From positions 33,889-97,888 of the forward strand of contig JAECUM010004896.1 in assembly GCA_016617855.1 (NCBI GenBank): a DNA stretch of 64,000 nucleotides, in the 5' to 3' direction. The notes beneath the pieces were generated by a model that saw only the letters and a list, made by a program, of their open reading frames with translations, made no database searches and had not been told where the DNA came from. The DNA is from Megalonaias nervosa. Its lineage: Eukaryota; Mollusca; Bivalvia; Unionida; Unionidae. The position numbers were made by a program, and so were the translations under genes. Shown one piece after another: positions 56,947 through 64,000 of the stretch. Every line of letters begins with the position of its first letter. The stretch's first letter is position 1.

Positions 56947-57873
56947 TTACAATTGTTCACGTACAAATCCACGTTGAGGGGCTGTAGAATCTAGTCTGTA
57001 GATTGGAGGTCTACCAGTGGATCTTACCACGCTAGAAATTTTATGTGTAGTCACGCTCCAAATAGGATCGGTTGCTCTTTTTTTACCACCTTCAGGTTCG
57101 CCAGGTTCATATAAATCTCTTACAGTTACATTACCTAATACTGTTTGAGAGGAAGATTCACGTCGTTGTATTGGTATATATTTTTTTTTGGATCGCATTA
57201 GAAGGTTTCATGGAAGTTGCACGAGTAATTTCATTATTCAACGCAGCTATCACACTCGGTAATCTTGCAACCCATTCACGAGATCTATCCTTAAAGTCAG
57301 CGGATATTTCCCTTGCATATTGGTATCCAAATAACCGCTCAGCAAGTGTTCTATTAAATCGTTCAACGATTGCCTGATCACGATGAATTTCAGTATGTCC
57401 TCGTCTGATTTTAACGTTATGTTTCTTCATCAACGATGATACTACTCAAGAAATTCTTTACCAGGATCAATTTGTAATAACCGTGGCCATCGTAGACCAC
57501 CACGTTGATAAATGCGCTCAAACGCAGATGCAACTTCAGATGCTGTCTTTGTTGATAATGGCTCCGCTTCTTTGTATCTACTCGCAACATCAACGACAGT
57601 TAACGCATATCTATACGTGTATTGACGTCTACGTGTTTTAATGGTATCGTGTGGTAAAAACAAAATATCTGCTTGATGAACTTCATTAGGAACGCTAACA
57701 TCAAAATGTGCGTACTGAATTCTTTTAGGTGGACTCAGGAAGATTTGCCATATTGCCTGTCGTGCTAACCATGATGCAGCAACATCACGTGAAACTTTTG
57801 CTGCTTCGGCGAGTTTACTAATCGCTGCTTTACCTCTCCAATACCCTCTCGGGGAATAATAAACAGATTCCAT
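56947..57873 (-). pseudogene. Polinton 2 retrovirus-type integrase, two single-base frameshifts
   Basis: The minus strand opens at 57873 (ATAATGG context). It reads an N-terminal helical region (LAEAAKVSRDVAASWLARQA), then the RNase H fold core: HQADILFLP (first Asp), YALTVVDVASRYKEAEPLST, LLQIDPGKEFL (second Asp). A one-base loss at about 57438 follows, then IRRGHTEIHRDQAIVERFNR (Glu of VERFN, the D,D-35-E triad). A second slip in the A-run at 57180 leads to an SH3-like C-terminal part (WSVTTHKISSVVRSTGRPPI, YRLDS) and the end at 56947. There is no chromodomain. This enzyme would make the TGCCT target duplication. It is convergent with the polymerase gene and 33 bp from it. Confidence 0.88.
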
Positions 57874-57890
57874 TATGATAGTTATATAAT

Positions 57891-58391
57891 TTAATTGCCA
57901 GCCCCTAGCACTAGTTTACCTTTCATAGCAGATTTTACTACAAAACTAGCGAGTTTATCTCTGAGAGATTTATTAGGTATAGAATTTAATGCGTGAATCA
58001 ATTTCACATCTGCTAGATGTCGTTGTTGCAAATCATTACTTTTATACGCGACATTATGAACGTGACAAGTTTGATCAATTGCGTTTATTGGATACTCTCC
58101 TGGTTTTGGTTGATCTCGTTCGTCAAGTCGGATATCAAGTCGAGTTCCTGGACCACAATAATTATATCCGGGTAAATGTTTCTCACCAGGGTATTTAGCC
58201 CATGGTAATCCTGGTAATTTTCCTAACGAAGCAGCAATATCCCCACCTGTCTTTGATGAAATAAATTTGTATTTCTTGGTGCCACATTTAACGCATTTAC
58301 CTGTAAGTGCGCTTCTTTTATTTTTTGATGTTATTGTCGTTAATTCAGCAGTGGGTGTAGGTGCTCTGCATCGAACACAATATAGACTCAT
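57891..58391 (-). CDS. Phospholipase A2-like protein with N-terminal zinc ribbon
   Basis: 166 residues, intact. Residues 5-36 hold two CxxC pairs (YCVRC and CVKCG) of a zinc ribbon. Residues 60-120 hold a PLA2-like core: WAKYPGEKHLPGYNYCGPGT (calcium loop Y-C-G-P-G at 78-82) and IDQTCHVHNVAY, where His112 would be the catalytic base. The usual Asp after this His is Asn113 here, so activity is doubtful. PLA2-like domains open endosomal membranes in parvovirus capsids and occur in Polinton-like elements (family knowledge). Transcribed leftward, 18 bp before the integrase and sharing a divergent 12-bp gap with the ATPase. ATP-independent entry aid is the inferred role. Confidence 0.75.
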   Translation of the reverse strand: MSLYCVRCRAPTPTAELTTITSKNKRSALTGKCVKCGTKKYKFISSKTGGDIAASLGKLPGLPWAKYPGEKHLPGYNYCGPGTRLDIRLDERDQPKPGEYPINAIDQTCHVHNVAYKSNDLQQRHLADVKLIHALNSIPNKSLRDKLASFVVKSAMKGKLVLGAGN

Positions 58392-58403
58392 ATTATTTAT
58401 TAT

Positions 58404-59072
58404 ATGGATATAATTGACTTTTCAGCGACAAGAAAACAAGAACCAGTAAAGCACCATCCAGCGCTTCCGAATTCTATCAGAATGATTATAATAGGCCCAT
58501 CTGGAAGGGGAAAGACGTAATTATTGCTCAATCTAATAATGAGATGGCTAAAGTGGAACAAACTGTATTTAGTAGCACCATCTGTAGATGATCAGAGGTG
58601 TTATGAAGTACTTAAGGATTTTAATAAAAATGCAAAACTACTGGACGAAGACGGAAATGATATTATTGATTTTATAACCGATATTGATGAAGCTCCATCT
58701 GTAGATGACCTAGATGGATTCATTAATAATCTCGTAGTATACGATGATGTGATGCTGGACAAGCAATCCAATCCAGCTAGAATATTTTCTCGAGGTAGAC
58801 ATAAAAACACGGACGTGATTTATGTTACCCAGCGATATACACAAATTCCAAAAGTAATTAGAGACAACTGCAATATTTTGGTTGTGTTTAATGGCGTAGA
58901 TAATTATACTCTGCAGAATATTTATTATACTTGGTGCTCAGGCGACATGGACATGATTAAATTTAAAAACTTCTTTTCAAAAGCACAAGCTGTTCCGTTT
59001 GGATTTATAACAATAAATCTACATGACCCAAGATCCAGATATCGAATATGTCTTGATAAAATATTTGGTTAA
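58404..59072 (+). pseudogene. FtsK/A32-type genome-packaging ATPase, one in-frame stop
   Basis: ATG 58404 opens MDIIDFSATRKQEPVKHHPA and MIIIGPSGRGKT (Walker A, residues 31-38, with Arg for the usual Ser). A TAA at 58518-58520 follows the Thr directly. The frame then goes on to 59072 with LIMRWLKWNKLYLVAPS, LDGFINNLVVYDDVML (Walker B, YDD), FSRGRHKNTDVIYVTQRYTQ (the conserved sensor Gln-rich strand) and RDNCNILVVF. About 222 codons, the normal size for Polinton ATPases. CAA-to-TAA is the simplest cause of the stop. The stop codon at the end overlaps the inner edge of the right terminal repeat. It would pump DNA into the procapsid. Confidence 0.88.
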
Positions 59073-59315
59073 TTACAGCAGCAGGAAGGGTGAACGACAA
59101 AAATTGAGTGACCCGTTAGTAAACGAATCGCATAAAAATCTGAAAAAAATACGTCAACAAAAAGTAACGGAAATGAGAAACCTAAACTGTATGGAAATAA
59201 TAAGGTTATAGGCTTCGGTTTATGTTATTGACCTTTTTTTTCAGCCCCTGTAGGAACCTTTATTTTTTATAAATAAAGTCTCTGCAAAGTTGTAGGGTTC
59301 ACCCTTCCTGCTGCT
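59069..59315 (-). repeat. Polinton 2 right terminal inverted repeat
   Basis: Reverse complement of the left repeat, about 98% identical. Differences include TTGACGTA versus TTAACGTA and ACTAACGGG versus ACTCGCGGG. Its inner edge overlaps the stop codon of the ATPase gene (59070-59072). It carries the same inverted 19-bp end motif at both of its edges. Confidence 0.95.
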
Positions 59316-59520
59316 TGCCTCCGATATAATAATTTATCACAACCTGCTGACACCTTTTACCAGAGACTGGTTCACACTTCGCTGCATGCTCTGGAAGTCC
59401 CGTCACCTCAAAAATACACTTAAACTCATAATCAAATCTGATAAATTTCTGACGACCTGGAACAGAAGCTCTCGTCACCAGGTTAATAACTGACAAAACT
59501 GATCTCGCTGTGATGCTGAT
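59299..59520 (-). CDS. Polinton 1 minus-strand gene fragment, cut by Polinton 2
   Basis: The frame reads LSVINLVTRASVPGRQKFIR, FDYEFKCIFEVTGLPEH, KRCQQVVINYYIGG and then enters the Polinton 2 terminal repeat at 59320. Across the target site the minus frame stays open into the opposite-strand sequence at 43647 and below, so the insertion probably interrupted this gene. A small acidic partner (59590-59810, minus; for example YEDILKRFYEAVELVNHDLS) lies upstream with a frameshift. I recognise no family for either. Confidence 0.4.
   Translation of the reverse strand: MSITARSVLSVINLVTRASVPGRQKFIRFDYEFKCIFEVTGLPEHAAKCEPVSGKRCQQVVINYYIGGKQQEG
59316..59320. repeat. Target-site duplication of Polinton 2, right
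   Basis: TGCCT, identical to 43643-43647. Confidence 0.85.
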
Positions 59521-60139
59521 AGATTAAATCGTTAACTTATTCTGGATATGGTACTGCTGCTTATATCTATGCACTGGTCTCTGGTGACTGTGACATGATC
59601 TCCTCTACTAATCATCCTCATACTCATCTATGTCCACCTCACAAAATATCATCTTTGGGATGTAACTCAAATCGTGATTTACCAACTCCACAGCCTCATA
59701 AAAACGTTTCAATATATCTTCATAATCATCCTTCACTGTCGCAATCCACTCTGCTGTGGACAGCGGTCACGACTCTGTGACACACGGTGTGTCCGACCAC
59801 AATTCTCTCCATAGTCGCAGCTAAGATAATGACGTCTCAAAAATCCTTCATTTTATACTATCTTGTAACCCTTAATACATTTTCACTCACACTGAGCCAA
59901 AACTTTGCTATTTTTTTTGGGGGGGGGGTACTTTTCATCCCATGGCCCATAACAATCTATCAGCTTAAACACACCACTGAAAAAAGTGGTCCAGAACCAC
60001 CCTATGTTTTGCTGCGTATGGATGCATCCATAGAAAACACCTTTCTATGCATTAAAGCGATCACCTCTTAAAAAGTGGTCCAGAACCACCACTCAATCAT
60101 ACTACTCATCTGGGGTTGTATAATTGATACCGTTATACC
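59521..60139. other. Right end of Polinton 1
   Basis: Non-coding or decayed. It contains GTGGTCCAGAACCACC twice (59984 and 60074), the right-hand partner of the inverted motif at 37960-37979, plus a poly-G run at 59921-59930. It ends with the 18-bp terminus. Confidence 0.55.
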
Positions 60140-61396
60140 TGTACCCAAAGCCATAACTATTGAAGAGGTTAAGGTAGCTACTTTAGTCGACCAGGACCTT
60201 CAGCATGTTATCAAATCGATAGAGTCTGAAAATTGGAAACATTCATACAAACAAAATAAAACCTTGAAAACATTTTCAAGACTCAGACATGCGCTCACGA
60301 TTGTTCCAATTACTAATGGCTTTGTCCTACTGTGTAACAGGAAACTAGTAATACCAAAAGGGCTACCAAACAGAGTGATAGAGCTAGCACATGAAGGTCA
60401 TCAGGGCATAGTCAAGACAAAATAACTTCATCGTGAGAAAGTATGGTTTCCTGGTATTGACAAACAAGTAGGGGATTTCTGTCAAAGTTGTATACCATGC
60501 CTTGCATCAACGCCAAAGCAAATGATGGAGCCGCTAAAAATGACAGTTCTACCAGACAACCATTGGTGTCAAATTAGCATGGATTTCAGTGGCCCTCTTC
60601 CATCCAGTCGATTAAATTATTAACTCAACAGCTGCAAAAACTATCATCCCGCAACTTGACAAAATATTTTCAATGTTCGGCATACCAGAAGTTGTAACAA
60701 CAGATAATGGACCTCCATTCAATAGACAAGAGTTTACAAAGTTTGCAAAATACATGGGATTTAAGCATAGGAAAATTACACCTTTATGGTCTCAAGCTAA
60801 TGGTAAAGCAGAAAAGTTTATGAGGACAATTGGAAAAGCGATTAAAGCAGCTAATGCAGAACATAAAAGTTGGAAACAAAAAATGTACAAATTTTTACAC
60901 AATTACAGAGCCACACCTCATGCAACAACCAACAAATCTTCCGCCGAGACGCTACTTGGACGAAAAGTGAGAACTAAACTCCCAAGTATACAAATCAGAC
61001 GACAACAAAACTAGGAAAACAGATACTGACACAAAGGAAAGGGTAAAGAGCTATGCAGATCAAACTCGAAAAGCGAAGTCAGATTTCAAATTTGGAGACA
61101 GTGTTCTAGCAAAGTAAGAAAAGCGAGACGTGTTGTCAACTCCATTCAACCCCAAACTGTATGAAATCATCAACAACATGATCAATGATAACAGCGAGAA
61201 GAGAAGACCATCAAATCGCTAGAAATTCGTCATTCTTCAAGACAGTAAAGAATTCTCCCCATATCCGACCATCGGACGACTTAACAATTGATACAATAAA
61301 TCTAAAGAAGGGTGGAGATGCATGTGATACATATTCAACATCAGACTTAACATTAAGAAGATCATCACGAGTCCGAAACCACCAGACTACCTGAAG
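60140..61396 (+). pseudogene. Ty3/Gypsy pol, right fragment: integrase
   Basis: The frame resumes with PKAITIEEVKVATLVDQDLQ and the zinc-finger region (ELAHEGHQGIVKTK, then CQSCIPCLASTPKQ, a HHCC integrase finger). Next is the catalytic core: WCQISMDFSGPLP (first Asp), FGIPEVVTTDNGPPFNRQEF (second Asp), PLWSQANGKAEKFMRTIGKA (Glu), and a C-terminal PSAETLLGRK-like segment (SSAETLLGRKVRTKLP). The end at about 61380 has LRRSSRVRNH, typical of Gypsy pol tails. Stops at 60422 and a damaged block at 60625-60720 disrupt it. The N-terminal part of the same gene is at 36886-37502. Confidence 0.88.
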
Positions 61397-61821
61397 GATT
61401 ATGTTTGTACAAAATGATGCAAAACTTTTAGAAGCTTTACCACATGTGTTGTGTAGCTATAATGTTTTACTTATAAATAGTGTAGCATGTTGTAGCTGTA
61501 ACCTTTCCTGTAGATCTAGAGAGTTAATGACAATATGTATCTCATCAAATGGCAATTTAGTTGAACAAGCTGAAGTTGAACTCTACTATTCAGTAAAAAC
61601 CCAGAACATTATTAGGACGTGACCGTGAGAACTGTAAACCTACTTTACCCAGTTCTACGTTGACCATTTGTACAGAATCAGAAAATTAAGACGCAAATTG
61701 ATTATACTTATGAATTTCTGCTATTTTAATTTCTGTTGTTAGAAAATGTATTATTATCATTACGATTAGTTCGAAACAAAGTAAATTGATTTTCAATTTA
61801 AACATATAAATTGTAAGTCTG

Positions 61822-62042
61822 AAAGAAAAGGAGTGATGTAGTGTTCTAGAAGCAGTGCTATATGGTAATACAGACTTGCCCACTGCTGAATCGACAGCTT
61901 AGAGATCAGAGATAAGACTGATATACGGGGTGTTAGATATAGGTCTGACAAATTGTCAGTTATAGTATGTATGCTGAAGAATAAACATATGTCTGTAGAA
62001 ACAGATATTTTCCTCTTTCATTTACAAAACCCAAACATTACA
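61822..62042 (+). mobile_element. Polypurine tract and 3' LTR of the Gypsy element
   Basis: AAAGAAAAGGAGTGA (61822-61836) is a polypurine tract for plus-strand priming. It is followed at 61837 by TGTAGTGTTCTAGAAGC, and a 206-bp LTR-like unit ends ...CCAAACATTACA (62042), so it has TG...CA ends. A polyadenylation signal AATAAA lies at about 61980. The 5' LTR is not in the window, so the left side of the Gypsy element is truncated. Confidence 0.65.
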
Positions 62043-63476
62043 ATGGATAGTTCCGACCTGTGAATCAAACTGGGCATATTGACAAATCCAAAATAGGCAT
62101 TTCACTGCGTAGTTACGCGTTGCTATCCTCAACATTTGCTCACAAATATAGACCACGCTCGGTTCCTTTCTTATTACATTGCAGAAGAATTTGACAGATT
62201 ACGCAGACAACCACTGAAAATGTATCCGAAATATGGTTCGCCGTTGTGCTTCAGGCACATGCGATGCAGATTGTCGTTATTATGAACGAATTCAAGAGAA
62301 CGTTTTTTTTTTTTTTTTAAATGTTCCCAAATAAACACCAGCATGGAAAAATGTCTGCGTTGGAAGTGATACATTATTTATAATCATATTTCATGTATGA
62401 ATACACACAACTGTTTTCAAATAATGATATTATTTTTGTTGTGCTTGTGAAAATGTTGAATACAATTTTATGCTATTTGTATGCTTATGTTCGAATTGTA
62501 TAGCATATTTGAATAATAATGTACATGCAATATAACAAATGTGTGTATACGTGTTGTTAATTTTTGTCTTTTTGTTACCTTGGTTTAAGAAAAATTAAAT
62601 CGAAATATTGGAATCCTGTATCGTGCTTCTACAGTGCAGATTTTATTAAAATTTTCAAAATTGAGCATTATAACTGATGTCAACTTGGCAAAAAACCACT
62701 TTATACATTAAAAATTGATTTTTACATTAATTATTTCAAAATGTTAAATTTAATTATTTTGAATACGATTTTTATAATGGAAGGTTTTTAAGAAATATTT
62801 TAACTTTATGAAGAGGTGAAACTGTAATAAAATATTTCTTATGTCTTTATTAGGCTTGAGACTATAAAAAAACAGCAAGCTACGTCCTTCCATTTATTTA
62901 AATGTTTGTCGTGCTGACGAGAACAAAATTGATCTCTTGCAAATTACTGATTTTATAACACCTGCAAAATGTTATGACATCAATGCAGTAATATGAAACG
63001 AGTCACACTAATTGGGGAACAAAGGTAAAAGCGGATGCAAATATATCCCCTGTCAACGTGTCTGTAGTGGTTTATTTCGATGTGTCATTATTATTTCCTC
63101 ATCTTTTTAAGGGGTTAAGAAAAATTATCATTTTACATGGATCTGATACAATTTCAAGTTATTGGTTTATCAATGATACCCCTACAAAATGTTTGATCCG
63201 TCCAAATGATGATACACGTTCACGCGGCATAAAGAACGTAAAATATTCCTTTCAATCACTCAGGCAACTTTGTATAAACTGTTTATTTATATATTGTAAT
63301 TTTAATACTTTGATTCCTAAACATAATTAAATTATTAATTCTAGATTTAAAAAGTACTTGTTTTATTCTTATAAGTTAATTATACGTGTACGATATAAAT
63401 TTAACGGGTGCAAACACATAACGAAAGCTTTATTTTAAATTTTTAAAAAATGAAACCAGACTAGAAATTTTGATAA
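62043..63476. other. Non-coding flank, nothing recognised
   Basis: Very A+T-rich. A long poly-T run occurs at 62303-62318. Open stretches at 62174-62374 and 63058-63330 have no domain I recognise. Confidence 0.5.
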
Positions 63477-63722
63477 TTAATAAGTATGCATAACTTTGCA
63501 AGAACAGGAAGATTTTGCTATTTTGTCCTCTTCTAGCAAAATGTCTTCAAGTTTGTCAAGATGTTCGTTCTTCCTCATAGATCGCAAGCAAGGTGCTGCA
63601 ACTTTGACCTGATATTGGCAAACTGCAAGAATTTTGCAATCATGTAGGAAAGTGTCAGAAATATTGTCGAGAATATTGTCTATTGAAGCTGCAGCTGATG
63701 CTACTGAATCCGCCATTTTCAC
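63477..63722 (-). CDS. Possible first exon or orphan ORF
   Basis: 81 codons on the minus strand start MKMADSVASAAASIDNILDN, with a strong initiation context around the second Met (AAAATGGCGG). The sequence continues ISDTFLHDCKILAVCQYQVK and an acidic helix. The ATG lies only 16 bp from the Polinton-like end repeat at 63738. No family recognised. It may be the first coding exon of a host gene, with a GTTATG donor near 63490, or a transposon remnant. Confidence 0.3.
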   Translation of the reverse strand: MKMADSVASAAASIDNILDNISDTFLHDCKILAVCQYQVKVAAPCLRSMRKNEHLDKLEDILLEEDKIAKSSCSCKVMHTY

Positions 63723-63737
63723 GAGAGCTTGTGAATA

Positions 63738-64000
63738 GGTATCACGGTACCAATTGTTTTTCCATAGACCTCAATGCTAATGTTTTGTGAAATAAATATG
63801 CTTTCTATCCTACCTCAGCATGCATGTCACCCACTGTCACAGAGAACAATGTTAGATTGTCAATTTGACAAGGACAGAACCAGGTACTCCATTGCATTTA
63901 AGAGAGATAACTCTGCTGGAACTAGACAGGGGTAAGAGTTATCTAGTTACACCAGACATTTTCAGTCATGTGTACCACATTTTAAAAAAATCATAAAAAA
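63738..64000. repeat. Second copy of the Polinton 1 left end, runs off window
   Basis: It starts GGTATCACGGTACCAATTGT, identical for the first 49 bp to 37503 onward. It then has scattered differences (about 12% over 263 bp), in the same orientation. It could be the start of another Polinton 1-type element to the right or a solo end. Confidence 0.8.

Larger units (their letters stand above)
43648..59315. mobile_element. Polinton 2: nearly full-length Polinton/adintovirus-like element (15,668 bp)
   Basis: The element is bounded by 247-bp inverted terminal repeats (43648-43894 and 59069-59315) differing at about four positions, begins AG and ends CT, and is flanked by TGCCT. It carries the expected Polinton set: capsid, penton-like protein, maturation protease, FtsK-type ATPase, retrovirus-type integrase and family B DNA polymerase. 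Added are a fibre-like protein, a PLA2-like protein, HNH nucleases and an SF1 helicase fused to the polymerase. Genes 43916-51991 run rightward, 52671-53489 leftward, 53540-56913 rightward, 56947-58391 leftward and 58404-59072 rightward. The high repeat identity implies recent arrival, yet many genes have single-base breaks. The element sits inside Polinton 1. Confidence 0.93.
37503..60139. mobile_element. Polinton/Maverick-like element 1 (decayed), carrying nested Polinton 2
   Basis: The Gypsy pol frame stops at 37502 and restarts at 60140. The block between has imperfect 18-bp termini: GGTATCACGGTACCAATT at 37503 and the complement of GGTATAACGGTATCAATT ending at 60139, flanked by TGTA on both sides (37499-37502, 60140-60143). 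A second inverted pair lies further in: TGAGTAGTATATTAGAG...GGTTCTGGACCACTTT at 37941-37979 and its complement at about 60070-60112. Without the nested element the net length is about 7 kb, short for a Polinton. It retains DNA polymerase B, capsid, core-like and integrase remnants. No packaging ATPase or protease was found, so internal deletions are likely. The exact ends are less certain than the fact of insertion. Confidence 0.7.

Noticed and set aside
43648..59315. Interpretation as a giant-virus or virophage insertion
   Set aside because: The retrovirus-type integrase, terminal inverted repeats with target duplication, size and gene set fit a Polinton/adintovirus-like element better.

Overview
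The window is A+T-rich animal (metazoan) genomic DNA. A split gene with consensus GT/AG splice sites, long introns full of transposons, microsatellites, a 36-bp satellite and tRNA-derived SINEs all point to a eukaryote. A SINE near 8530 has a tRNA-like head and a body I remember from bivalve molluscs, so a marine mollusc is the best guess, but the species is not determined.

Region 1 (1-36,100, minus strand) holds the 5' part of a multi-KH RNA-binding gene of the vigilin (HDLBP) type. Seven exons can be supported: 28692-28807, 21298-21513, 20183-20389, 11988-12095, 4196-4300, 1903-1981 and 1244-1383. They carry, in order, KH1 (part), KH3, KH4, KH5 (two exons) and KH6 (two exons). I did not find the KH2 exon or the N-terminal exons, and the gene runs off the left edge. 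Its introns contain a degraded ORF1-like retroelement piece, SINEs, a DIRS-like remnant, a 2.4-kb hAT element, a LINE 3' half, a 210-bp hAT MITE with perfect 8-bp target duplication, two related foldback elements and several tandem arrays.

Region 2 (36,886-62,042) is a nest of three elements. A Ty3/Gypsy pol gene is cut in two (RT end plus RNase H on the left; integrase, polypurine tract and 3' LTR on the right). Between the halves lies a decayed Polinton/Maverick-like element (Polinton 1, 37503-60139, about 7 kb of its own DNA) with a minus-strand DNA polymerase B, a major capsid gene, core-like peptides and an integrase C-terminus. Inserted 13 bp past the end of that integrase is a nearly intact 15,668-bp element (Polinton 2, 43648-59315) with 247-bp terminal inverted repeats about 98% identical and a TGCCT target duplication.

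Polinton 2 encodes, left to right: a Gln-rich protein, a small basic protein, the N-terminal half of a capsid protein, an Ala-rich/basic peptide with three GKGLRLPG-type repeats, an adenovirus-like maturation protease, a fibre-like protein, a two-helix membrane protein, a penton-like capsid protein and a small acidic protein. Then come an HNH endonuclease and a zinc-finger protein on the minus strand, a very large DNA polymerase B - SF1 helicase - HNH fusion on the plus strand, a retrovirus-type integrase and a phospholipase A2-like protein (minus), and an FtsK/A32-type packaging ATPase (plus). This is a virus-like gene set: capsid, processing, packaging, replication and integration. Most genes carry one or more frameshifts or in-frame stops, so this copy is probably dead, although some breaks lie in homopolymers and could be assembly errors. 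The polymerase-helicase-HNH fusion and the different polymerase of the host Polinton are the most unusual features of the window.

Region 3 (62,043-64,000) is mostly non-coding. It has a possible minus-strand first exon or orphan ORF (63477-63722) and, at 63738, a second copy of the left end of Polinton 1 that runs off the window.
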